Part shown: positions 53,691 through 61,309 of the stretch, piece by piece | Numbering within the stretch: the stretch's first letter is position 1 | Layout: every line of letters begins with the position of its first letter | Origin: Prevotella sp. | GTDB taxonomy: Bacteria; Bacteroidota; Bacteroidia; Bacteroidales; Bacteroidaceae | Assembly (NCBI GenBank): GCA_017561825.1 | Contig: JAFZBK010000006.1 | Span: 1-64,000, forward strand | DNA length: 64,000 nt | Direction of reading: 5' to 3' | Made by a program: the position numbers and the translations under genes | Notes under the pieces: model-generated | The model's database searches: none | Told to the model about the DNA's origin: nothing | The model's input: the letters and a program-made list of their open reading frames with translations, nothing else

Positions 53691-53721
53691 CAAAGATACA
53701 ACTTTTTATCAATAATGCAAT
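53691..53721 (-). promoter_or_regulatory. Promoter of the X25/SusE-like gene
   Basis: TATCTTTG (53691-53698, minus strand), with a weak -33 element (ATTG, 53718-53721) 19 bp upstream; about 60 bp above the start. Confidence 0.6.
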
Positions 53722-53761
53722 GTTTTTTCCAAAAAAAACTTGTATTATCTTTATTCTATCT

Positions 53762-53816
53762 TTTTCTTTGGCGCAAAGAAAACTAGTAATACTAGTCTGT
53801 TAGTACTACTAGTTTC
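53762..53816. repeat. Solo GGCGCA hairpin with ACTAGT repeats
   Basis: TTTTCTTTG-GCG-CAAAGAAAA (53762-53782) is the first hairpin of the 76-bp element without its partner. It is followed by ACTAGT-type 9-bp repeats (53782-53816), like those in nuoB. Confidence 0.75.
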
Positions 53817-53830
53817 TGCTTTTTTAATGT

Positions 53831-55120
53831 TTAATGTTCAATGTTCTTAACCTGTTCCTTAATCACCTCAATCGTAGATGTATCGGTGGCGAACACGGAG
53901 TTAAGCCCCTGCTGCTCCTGTGCGGGATCTCCTGTATAGTCATCACCCACCTGCCACTGGTCGTGAACGGGATTGGCATATCCCGCCCATCCCCAGAAGT
54001 TACAGCCTGCGAAGTGCCCACCGTTCAGGGCATTGTCAGCCACCAAGGAGAACACATACCGGTAATAACTGTCACGCACTGTGGTAGTGCTCTCCTGCGA
54101 GAACGAGAAGCCGTCGCGTGGAAATCCGAACTCCTCCATCACTAAAGGTTTGTTCAGTCGGGCGGCCACCTCCAGGTGCGCATCGATATATTTCTTGGTA
54201 TTTTCGCAACTCTTCGGCAGATCCTTTTTCAGAGTACGTTGGTGAGCCCAACTCCAGTTATACGGCCACAGGTGGATGTTCATGTAGTCGATATTCTGAT
54301 CCGCACAGATCCGTTCGTACAGGTTGATGTCGTTCTCGCATCCCCATGCCCCTTCACTGCCCACTGATATCAGATGGTTGGGATCAAGAGAGCGTATCAG
54401 GGCCGATGCCTCTGCCAGCCACTGGGCGAAGGGCTCCTTGGCCGCATCACTGAAGGCGCGGGGCTCATTACCGATCTGCCACGACATGATGGCCGGGTCT
54501 TCGATGTATTTCTTTCCTGTATAGCGGTTGGTACGAGTAAGGACGTCACGTACATACTGGTAGAACAGCTCATGTGCCTTTTTGTTGGTGGCATACTTGC
54601 TCATGGCGTTCATATAGGCGGGATAGCCTTCCTCGTTGGGACGCGGCTGCTTACCTGCCCCCGCATGTTCCAGGTAGAAGCCGTAGCCCCCACTCCACTC
54701 CCAGGCGTTGTTCAGGTAGAGCACGGCCACCATCTCCCGTTTCCCCATCTCCATCAGGAGGTAGTCAAGACCAGCGAAAATCGTGTCGTTATACACCCCC
54801 GGCGCGATCTGCAACGTGGGTTCCACCTTTGTGGTTACGCCCCGTTCGCCGTCACTGCCCACCAAGATGCGCAGGTTATCGATACCCATCGACTTGAGGT
54901 TATCCAGCTCGCGCACCAGTCGTTCGCGGTTCCCACCCTGTCCTTCACTGCCTAAAATGGCACCATACCAGAAGTTGGTTCCTACGTAATAGTAAAGTTT
55001 ACCATTACGCAGGAAATGACCGTCCTTTACTTGTACGAAAGGACTGTTTATTCCTTTCGCACTACCTGTAATGACAAGGATAGTCATCAGAATGATCGTA
55101 CATAATTTCTTCATATTCAT
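53831..55120 (-). CDS. GH5 endo-beta-mannanase (GH5_7-like)
   Basis: 429 residues from 55120, with a signal peptide (KLCTIILMTILVITGSAKG). The catalytic acid/base is Glu219 in SWQIGNEPRAF and the nucleophile Glu330 in VMEEFGFPRDG. WGCENDINLYERI and IHLWPYNW match the GH5_7 mannanases. It should cut mannan or glucomannan main chain in the periplasm or outside. The frame extends to 55174 through a hairpin element, which is not plausible coding sequence. It follows the BadF-type kinase gene in the same direction. Confidence 0.92.
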   Translation of the reverse strand: MNMKKLCTIILMTILVITGSAKGINSPFVQVKDGHFLRNGKLYYYVGTNFWYGAILGSEGQGGNRERLVRELDNLKSMGIDNLRILVGSDGERGVTTKVEPTLQIAPGVYNDTIFAGLDYLLMEMGKREMVAVLYLNNAWEWSGGYGFYLEHAGAGKQPRPNEEGYPAYMNAMSKYATNKKAHELFYQYVRDVLTRTNRYTGKKYIEDPAIMSWQIGNEPRAFSDAAKEPFAQWLAEASALIRSLDPNHLISVGSEGAWGCENDINLYERICADQNIDYMNIHLWPYNWSWAHQRTLKKDLPKSCENTKKYIDAHLEVAARLNKPLVMEEFGFPRDGFSFSQESTTTVRDSYYRYVFSLVADNALNGGHFAGCNFWGWAGYANPVHDQWQVGDDYTGDPAQEQQGLNSVFATDTSTIEVIKEQVKNIEH

Positions 55121-55132
55121 ATTCTTTTTCTC

Positions 55133-55208
55133 CCTCTTTTTCTCTGGCGCAGAGAAAAGAGGCAAAAGAGACATCCACCCTAACCCGTCCTTCCCCTATA
55201 TGGGAAGG
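55133..55208. repeat. 76-bp two-hairpin intergenic element, copy 3
   Basis: The first hairpin (55133-55162) has the C-G variant TTTTCTCTG-GCG-CAGAGAAAA. The second is CCTTCCC-CTATAT-GGGAAGG (55189-55208), again compensated. It ends 12 bp before the GH5 start codon. Confidence 0.8.
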
Positions 55209-55307
55209 CTCAATTGATTCCGGGCAGAATCCGCCCTCCATCAAGGTTTTGGTATGGCTCACCAGCCTTTGCCCCTTCGGGGTGAGCCATATCTCTTTTA
55301 TCCCCCT

Positions 55308-55397
55308 CCCTTTGACCGAGTCCCTTTGACCGTGTCCCTTTGACCTCCTTCCTCCTTACTCCGCAATCCCCCTCCTCTTGGAGGGGCTAGGGGTGGC
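55308..55397. repeat. 14-bp tandem repeats followed by a CCCCTCC hairpin element
   Basis: CCCTTTGACCGAGT-type units at 55308-55348 adjoin the stop codon of the BadF-type gene. The CCCCTCC-TCTT-GGAGGGG element (about 55370-55397) lies within its last codons and encodes the ending ATPSPSKRRGIAE. Confidence 0.8.
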
Positions 55398-56324
55398 TCC
55401 ATGAAATGCAACAAGCCCTTCCAAAGGGCTTTTGGCCACCTTGCTGAGGGTGTAGCCTTCTTCTGTTGCAACCTCCTGCAGCAGTTCGCGGTAATGATAG
55501 GCGATGCTACCGATGGCACCGATGCTGAGATCGGGGTGTTGATACTTTGCAATGTTCTTCCTAAAGAACGCGCGGAAATTATCCTTCACCAGTTCACGCA
55601 GCGCTGGCACATCCAGGTGTTCATATATATATATAGAGGTGGAGGCCAAGAAACGGTTTGCCATCGGCTCACGATATACGCGCTGAATGATTTCGGGATA
55701 GGTAAGACCGCTCTTCTGCAGGAAATCCTCTTTCATGCTGACAGGGAGTGAGCCTTTGAACAAGGCATTCAGAAAAAGTTTCCCTAACACCGCTCCACTA
55801 CCTTCATCACCTAAGATATAGCCTAAAGGCGGAATATTCTCTACAATCTTGGTTCCGTCATAATAGCATGAATTTGAGCCCGTTCCGAGAATACATGCAA
55901 GTCCTTCTTGATGCTGACATACTGCCCTTGCTGCACCCAACAGATCGTTCTCCACCTCAATCTTTTCGGCCTCAGGAAACACCTTCTTCAGCACCTTTTC
56001 CACCCCCCCTTTCTTCTCGGGGATGCAGCCGGAACCATAGAAATTGATAATTGAAAATTGAATTTTTGGAGCAGCGAGAGCCATCGTGCTTGCATGTTTG
56101 GCCGAGTCGTGACAAAAATCGACGTAGTCAAAATTGAAAATTATCTCCTTACTCCTTTCTCCTTCCTCCTTACTCGGAAAAAGTTGTAAAACAACTTTTT
56201 CTATATCCTCCTCCGTCTGATGAACAGGATTAATGCCAGCGGTGGTGGCACGATGAACGATGGAACCATTCTCTATCCATGCCCAGTCGGTCTTGGTACT
56301 TCCGGAATCTGCGATGAGTATCAT
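55356..56324 (-). CDS. BadF/BadG/BcrA-type ATPase, N-acetylglucosamine kinase-like
   Basis: 322 residues of the actin-like sugar kinase fold. Phosphate-1 loop DSGSTKTDW (6-14), ACILGTGSNSC, GYILGDEGSGAVLGK with the phosphate-2 Asp-Glu, and GAIGSIAYHYRELL are intact. It probably phosphorylates GlcNAc or a related hexose in the cytoplasm. Two segments are encoded by heptamer arrays (about residues 51-64 and 88-94), and the last 13 residues by an intergenic-type repeat; none hits a core motif. It is the first gene of the mannan cluster and diverges from the MscS gene. Confidence 0.87.
   Translation of the reverse strand: MILIADSGSTKTDWAWIENGSIVHRATTAGINPVHQTEEDIEKVVLQLFPSKEEGERSKEIIFNFDYVDFCHDSAKHASTMALAAPKIQFSIINFYGSGCIPEKKGGVEKVLKKVFPEAEKIEVENDLLGAARAVCQHQEGLACILGTGSNSCYYDGTKIVENIPPLGYILGDEGSGAVLGKLFLNALFKGSLPVSMKEDFLQKSGLTYPEIIQRVYREPMANRFLASTSIYIYEHLDVPALRELVKDNFRAFFRKNIAKYQHPDLSIGAIGSIAYHYRELLQEVATEEGYTLSKVAKSPLEGLVAFHGATPSPSKRRGIAE
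56042..56062. repeat. Three-unit AATTGAA heptamer array inside the BadF-type gene
   Basis: AATTGAT, AATTGAA, AATTGAA: exactly 21 bp, 7 codons, giving the QFSIINF region just before the FYGSGC motif. Confidence 0.85.
56131..56175. repeat. Six-unit heptamer array inside the BadF-type gene
   Basis: AAATTGA and AAATTAT (56131-56144), then CTCCTTA, CTCCTTT, CTCCTTC and CTCCTTA (56145-56172), and CTC. Six units are 42 bp, or 14 codons. Confidence 0.85.
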
Positions 56325-56352
56325 ATTTTATAATAAATAAAAAAATCCACTG

Positions 56353-56390
56353 CAAATATACACATAATGCGGGAAAAATACGTATTTTTG
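56353..56390. promoter_or_regulatory. Divergent -7 boxes for the BadF-type gene and the MscS gene
   Basis: TATATTTG on the minus strand (56353-56360) serves the BadF-type gene. TATTTTTG on the plus strand (56383-56390) serves the MscS gene, 20 bp before its start. The two are only 22 bp apart, so their -33 regions overlap. Confidence 0.6.
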
Positions 56391-56409
56391 CAGACAAAAG
56401 ACGAAGAAT

Positions 56410-58782
56410 ATGGTAAAAATCAATAGATGGGGAGGTTGTCTCCTACTGATACTCTGCTGTTGGCTGTATGCTGAGCAGTCGTTTGCTGTTCTCAAGGAGA
56501 AAGATCTCAACGCCACGTTGACCATCCTCCGCCAAGAGCTGATGAACAAACATGAAGAGCTGGAGAAACGGAATAAGATCTCGGCAGTGAGGAACGAGCG
56601 GATCATGAGTCAGTTCCGTCAGACCTACCATCTAAGTAACCAGAACTCGCTGATGCTGTATTCGCAACGACCGGAGTATGTGTTCGACCTCACCTACGCC
56701 TGTCATGAGGCTACGAAGCAGTTCCAGGAGTTCACACGTCGATCCCTTCCCCTGAAGCGGTTCATTGAGAAGAACGATGCCGAGATTGCCCGTTACGACA
56801 GCCTGATTGGCAGTCTGGAGAAGATGATGCGCTTCGCGCAGATGGATGAGAAGGCAAGGATCGACTGTAATGTCTGTCTGACCATGGCAACAAACATACG
56901 CAATTCGATGAAGGGAAACCGCGAGGACCTAAACGACTACGAGCGGTTGTACAAGCAGACGGGGCAGCGGTTGAAGAACCTGAACGACTATGCAAACAAA
57001 CGGTATAATGAGATCCAGAGCAATATCTTCAAGAACGGCGGCGACAGTTATTTCACCATTCTCTCGTCGTTGCGCCATAACCTGATGGCCACGGCAGAGA
57101 CCGTAACCGACAAGTACCGTCCGCTGCATAATATCCAGTCGCAGTGGAACAGCAGGTTCATCCTCGATCTGTTCCTGGGTATCTTCATCTTTGCCTTTGT
57201 ATCGGTGATCCTGAATTTCATAGCCTTCCGATTCTTGCCCAAGCGGTTCCATACTGTGGCGTTCCTGAAGAAACGCACCTGTATCATCCTGACCACTACT
57301 ACCATCACGTTTGCCATTATCATTGGATTGCTCCGCATCTTCTCCAACCAGAACTTCCTGATCATGGCCAGTAACCTGCTGGTGGAATATGCGTGGCTGC
57401 TGTGCGTGATCCTGCTCTCCCTGCTACTTCGCGTGGAAGGGGATCAGATCAAAAATACGTTCCGCATCTATGCCCCGCTGATCTTCATGGGCTTCATCGT
57501 GATATCGTTCCGCATCGTACTGGTGCCTAACGATCTGGTGAACCTGATCTTCCCACCAATCCTGCTGCTTTGTACCATCTGGCAATGGAGCGTGATTCAC
57601 AGGCATCATCAGCGCATCCCGAAGAGTGATATGATATATTCCTATATATCAATGATCATCTTCCTCATCAGCACCGTATGTGCGTGGGTTGGCTATACCT
57701 TGATGAGTGTTCAGCTGCTTATCTGGTGGATTATGCAGCTGGCCTTCATCCTCACCATCACCTGCATCGCCAGCTGGATGAAGGACTATAGTAGGCGTCA
57801 CAAGATCTACGAACAGCCCATCACCAAGAACTGGTTCTTCCGACTGGTCTATGAGGTACTGCTGCCGGTCATGGCACTGCTTTCTATTCCCTTGAGCATC
57901 TATATGGCTGCCGATGTGTTCAACCTGAGTGCGCTCACGTGGCAGATATTCACGAAGCCGTTCGTGGATGCGAAGAATTTCAGGGTGAGTCTGTTCAGCA
58001 TGATTCAGGTGGCCGAGCTGTATTTCTTCTTCAAGTACCTGAACTCCGTCTGTCTGGAGCTGCTGCATCTGCATTTCAAGGGCAAGCACCACAGAACCAA
58101 TGCCGGCTCTCGCGAGGTGATGGGAAAGAATGTCACGCAGGTGCTGGTATGGGGTGCTTGGCTGCTGATCAGCTTGTCGATCTTCCATATCGGCGGCACC
58201 TGGCTGGGCTATATCGCTGGTGGTCTCTCTACGGGTGTCGGCTTCGCCTCGAAGGATATCCTGGAGAACCTCTACTATGGCATCAACCTGATGGCAGGAC
58301 GTGTGAAGGTAGGCGACTGGATTGAATGTGACGGTATCAAGGGAAAGGTGTCGAGCATCAGTTATACCAGTACGATGCTGGAGGCTATCGATGGCTCCAT
58401 CATCGCCTTCACGAACTCACAGTTGTTTACGAAGAACTACAAGAACCTCACTAAGAACCACGGCTATGTGCTCTCACTGATACCTTTCGGCGTTGCCTAC
58501 GGCTCCAACATGAAGGATGTGACAACATTGGTGGAAGAGGCGGTGAACGGTTTGAATCATCCCTATCTCGATCCCAAGAAGCAGGTGAAGGTGGTGTTCA
58601 CCGAGTTTGGTGATAGCAGTATTAACTTCCAGCTGCTCTGCTGGGTGGATGCGGTGAAGCAGATCTATGCGGTATCCGATGTGATGCAGTGCATCTACGA
58701 TACGCTCGATGCCCATAACATCTCCATCCCGTTCCCGCAGTGTGATGTACATGTGAAGGAGGCGATACAGACTACCATCTAA
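56410..58782 (+). CDS. Large MscS-family mechanosensitive channel
   Basis: 790 residues. A signal peptide or first helix (to about residue 26) is followed by a periplasmic coiled-coil region (about 30-240). About 8-9 membrane helices (250-560) follow. The MscS pore helix is GGLSTGVGFASKDILENLYYGI, then the beta domain RVKVGDWIECDGIKGKVSSISYTSTMLEAIDGSIIAFTNSQLF. A cytoplasmic vestibule domain lies at 680-790. It belongs to the long MscK/YbdG-like group rather than the 286-residue MscS. It opens on membrane tension to release solutes in osmotic downshock. Confidence 0.9.
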   Translation: MVKINRWGGCLLLILCCWLYAEQSFAVLKEKDLNATLTILRQELMNKHEELEKRNKISAVRNERIMSQFRQTYHLSNQNSLMLYSQRPEYVFDLTYACHEATKQFQEFTRRSLPLKRFIEKNDAEIARYDSLIGSLEKMMRFAQMDEKARIDCNVCLTMATNIRNSMKGNREDLNDYERLYKQTGQRLKNLNDYANKRYNEIQSNIFKNGGDSYFTILSSLRHNLMATAETVTDKYRPLHNIQSQWNSRFILDLFLGIFIFAFVSVILNFIAFRFLPKRFHTVAFLKKRTCIILTTTTITFAIIIGLLRIFSNQNFLIMASNLLVEYAWLLCVILLSLLLRVEGDQIKNTFRIYAPLIFMGFIVISFRIVLVPNDLVNLIFPPILLLCTIWQWSVIHRHHQRIPKSDMIYSYISMIIFLISTVCAWVGYTLMSVQLLIWWIMQLAFILTITCIASWMKDYSRRHKIYEQPITKNWFFRLVYEVLLPVMALLSIPLSIYMAADVFNLSALTWQIFTKPFVDAKNFRVSLFSMIQVAELYFFFKYLNSVCLELLHLHFKGKHHRTNAGSREVMGKNVTQVLVWGAWLLISLSIFHIGGTWLGYIAGGLSTGVGFASKDILENLYYGINLMAGRVKVGDWIECDGIKGKVSSISYTSTMLEAIDGSIIAFTNSQLFTKNYKNLTKNHGYVLSLIPFGVAYGSNMKDVTTLVEEAVNGLNHPYLDPKKQVKVVFTEFGDSSINFQLLCWVDAVKQIYAVSDVMQCIYDTLDAHNISIPFPQCDVHVKEAIQTTI

Positions 58783-58805
58783 CATAGCTTTTTCAATAAT
58801 CAATT

Positions 58806-59077
58806 AGGGTGCAGTCCACCAATGACTTTCTTGCCATTCTTGATGACGATACCCTTATACGATGCATTTACTTTCTGACCAGCGAGGTTGTAGATGGCAC
58901 CATCGACCTTCTCCCAGCCACCACTGAGTCTTGCGTTCCCGTACTCGATGAATCATTCACCTCTCGCTCCATACCCGGTCCGTCAAGAGGTTTGATGAAC
59001 TGACAACTGGTCAGCAACCCTATTGCCAATAATATGCAGAAGTCTATCAATTTGCGCACTTTGTTGTTTCCAAACAT
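58806..59077 (-). pseudogene. Decayed small lipoprotein gene with frameshifted C-terminal tail
   Basis: The 5' part (from 59077, MFGNNKVRKLIDFCILLAIG) has a lipobox LLTSC and about 35 mature residues, then continues only to RRSMVPSTTSLVRK and a stop. Shifting the frame near 58910 gives EKVDGAIYNLAGQKVNASYK, GIVIKNGKKVIGG and a stop near 58806. This is the same tail as that of the X25/SusE-like protein (AIYNLSGQKV, GIVIVNGKKV). So this is a once longer surface protein reduced to its ends. A -7 box TACATTTG is at 59107-59114. Confidence 0.65.
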
Positions 59078-59206
59078 ATTCTTTAGATGATTTGTCTTTG
59101 CGAGTACAAATGTAGTCATTTATTTGCAACAACGCAAGTAAAGAGTACAAATTCCGAAAAAATTAGCACTAACTCATTTTAACCCACACTAAGCCTATCA
59201 GGAAGA

Positions 59207-59405
59207 AGCCTACTTACGATGTGCAAGTAGGCTACTTTCGACCTCTAACCAGGCTACTTTCTCTGTGTTCCCACGTTGGGAACATTTTATTCCCATGTTG
59301 GGAACGATTTGTTGGATTTCATCCGACCTTTTCTCGCCATGGCAAAGCCGAAACTAATTTCGCTTTGCTCATCTGGCTTAACGAAAACGTTCCCAACATG
59401 GGAAT
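59207..59405. repeat. Inverted-repeat region downstream of the serpin gene
   Basis: Hairpin AGCCTACTT/AAGTAGGCT at 59207-59233; near-palindrome GTTCCCACGTTGGGAAC at 59267-59283; and an exact 18-bp inverted repeat, ATTCCCATGTTGGGAACG at 59289-59306 and its complement at 59388-59405, 81 bp apart. No gene lies in the stretch 59120-59421. It could be a small MITE-like element or a terminator region for the serpin operon. Confidence 0.6.
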
Positions 59406-59421
59406 AATATATGATGTGGAA

Positions 59422-60705
59422 TTATTCTCCGGTGAACTTACCTACAAAGAGGATGACGCCAGAGGAGGCTTCGCTGATACAATAGACAAAGGGATGGTTG
59501 GCATGGAAGGTAGCTTTGGGATAATCCATGGGAGCTGCAGATGTGCAATTAGCCATACCAGCTACAGTAACTGCAGCTGCTTCCGAGCCTTCCTCATTCA
59601 CCTTGATCTTGGCTTTTTGCCGCATCATGGCGATATAGAGGAAACGACCCTCACACATATTAGGAATCTCTGCAAAAGTATCGTCGAAAGCCAGATGGAT
59701 GCCCATACTCCGCATCAATCCAATGAGTCCCTTCTCAAGTTGGTTCGTGTCTGAGCTTGTCTCAAAGCGCGGGAGTTTAAGGTCAACCTCGTAAGCTCTG
59801 AAGTCACTATGGTTAATACCGTTTGCCGCTATATGGTTAATGACATCGTCCGTGGTCTTTCCTTCCTCCGGAAGCAGTACCGTCATATTCCAATAACTAT
59901 TGCCATAGGGAATCATAACAGCAGAGAACAAATCGTTGTTGACATATTGGATACGCACATTCTGGTGCATCAGAGGTAACTTGGTATTGCCCTTTTCTGT
60001 GGTGAAGGATTCTTCCTTGGTGTTCTTCTTGTCAAACTTCGTAGTCCAATCAGCCTTGAAGTAGATGGCATTGAGCAGATACGACACCATATATGGTTTC
60101 ACTTCATCGAGGATGGAGGGAATCATACCGTTGGTCTTTTTGCTACACCAGTCGTTGATATGACTCAGTGTCTTTGACGATGAGAAGTCGAGCGCCTCAG
60201 CCTTTGCATCATAATAGGTCTGCATATCCTGCTGGAACTGCTTCTTTAGCGTATAATCCTTGTTCAGGAACATGGCATTCGCAATATCTAACGTCACCTT
60301 GTTATCCACCTTCGGCAGACCGTCAATCAGCTTTTTGCAGTAGTCGTTCACGGCTTGTATGCCTCCCTCATGGAAGCCTAAGGTCTGTTCGAGTTCCTGC
60401 TCTGTGGTTCCTGTGGCCGCATCGTTCACCATACCTAATACATAGGTAATGCTCAGTGGTGAGTAGATGAAGCTCTTACCGCTCTGATCCGCATCGTTCA
60501 CCGTCTTCAGGAAGTTCAGCGTAAAGCCGTTGTTATCATTGGCAAACACCCGCTGCTCTTCTGTCAGTTGGATAGGCACAGGATCAGCAATCATATTCAC
60601 CACTTTCTTGCTCTCGCCAAAATCAATCACATCTTCTGATGAGGAACACGATGCCATCGCACTACTCAGCACCACGGCTGCAATTATAAATAATAACTTT
60701 CTCAT
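59422..60705 (-). CDS. Serpin (serine protease inhibitor) lipoprotein
   Basis: 427 residues. Lipoprotein signal with lipobox near MASC (Cys20). The full serpin fold is recognisable: SIYSPLSITYVLGMVNDAATGTTEQELEQTLG-like start, LLNAIYFKADW, VDLKLPRFE and ATFHANHPFVYCISE. The hinge EEGSEAAAVTV is the mobile type with small residues, so it should be inhibitory. Counting from the hinge puts P1 at or next to the Cys in MANCTS. It lies 2 bp downstream of a small lipoprotein gene and is probably on the cell surface, guarding against host or competitor proteases. Confidence 0.92.
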   Translation of the reverse strand: MRKLLFIIAAVVLSSAMASCSSSEDVIDFGESKKVVNMIADPVPIQLTEEQRVFANDNNGFTLNFLKTVNDADQSGKSFIYSPLSITYVLGMVNDAATGTTEQELEQTLGFHEGGIQAVNDYCKKLIDGLPKVDNKVTLDIANAMFLNKDYTLKKQFQQDMQTYYDAKAEALDFSSSKTLSHINDWCSKKTNGMIPSILDEVKPYMVSYLLNAIYFKADWTTKFDKKNTKEESFTTEKGNTKLPLMHQNVRIQYVNNDLFSAVMIPYGNSYWNMTVLLPEEGKTTDDVINHIAANGINHSDFRAYEVDLKLPRFETSSDTNQLEKGLIGLMRSMGIHLAFDDTFAEIPNMCEGRFLYIAMMRQKAKIKVNEEGSEAAAVTVAGMANCTSAAPMDYPKATFHANHPFVYCISEASSGVILFVGKFTGE

Positions 60706-60707
60706 AT

Positions 60708-61118
60708 TTACTGTTTTTTTCGACTAAATTTTAGATATAGGCTATTGTCACTCCCGTTAACAGGAATCTCATCCCATTCCATCCTGTCTTTCGATAAACT
60801 AACTATTATGTATTCAAATTCCGTCTGGCCATAATAGGTTTCCGTGTTCATAAGACGCAAAGTGATACGATTCCCTTCGATATGGTACCGGAAAGATCCT
60901 GTGGCTAATGGCCAACTGCCAGTACCATCGGCATTGAAAGTGAAGTCCCACTCGTCAGCAGTGTCAAAATATTTGGGATTCTTACTTTGATGACTTGCCT
61001 CCCATTCTCCAACTATCAGTTTAGAATTGGAAATAACATCATCATCGCTACTGCAACTACTAACTCCTGCCATTAATATGAACAGGATGCCCATCCATAA
61101 GAAAATGCTCTTTTTCAT
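60708..61118 (-). CDS. Small lipocalin-like lipoprotein
   Basis: 136 residues from MKKSIFLWMGILFILMAGVSSC with lipobox VSSC. The mature part (LIVGEWEASHQSK, WDFTFNADGTGSW, FRYHIEGNRITLRL) has the short beta-strand pattern of Bacteroidota lipocalin-like lipoproteins. The frame to 61304 would run through a terminator, so 61118 is the start. It forms an operon with the serpin. Confidence 0.75.
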   Translation of the reverse strand: MKKSIFLWMGILFILMAGVSSCSSDDDVISNSKLIVGEWEASHQSKNPKYFDTADEWDFTFNADGTGSWPLATGSFRYHIEGNRITLRLMNTETYYGQTEFEYIIVSLSKDRMEWDEIPVNGSDNSLYLKFSRKKQ

Positions 61119-61242
61119 ATTTGTTTGTTTTGCTTGCATACTTTCTATTATTATAAATGCATGAATAGAGTAATTCTTGCCTGGGAAAGTGTTAAATAAT
61201 TTAAAAGTAAACGATTTCATACAAACAAGTAACCTAATAAAG

Positions 61243-61279
61243 CAAAAAAATCCCGAGCACGAAAACCGTACCCGGGATT
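61243..61279 (-). terminator. Terminator of the rpsF-rpsR-rplI operon
   Basis: Minus strand: AATCCCGGGTACG pairs with CGTGCTCGGGATT, followed by TTTTTT. It lies 30 bp after rplI. Confidence 0.85.
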
Positions 61280-61309
61280 CTATCGATTGTGCTTTACAGC
61301 GCAAAGTTC

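Noticed and set aside
57649..58188. Minus-strand 179-residue open frame inside the MscS gene
   Set aside because: Antisense shadow of conserved membrane helices.
56410..58782. Small 286-residue MscS
   Set aside because: The protein has a long periplasmic coiled coil and extra helices, so it is the large MscS type.
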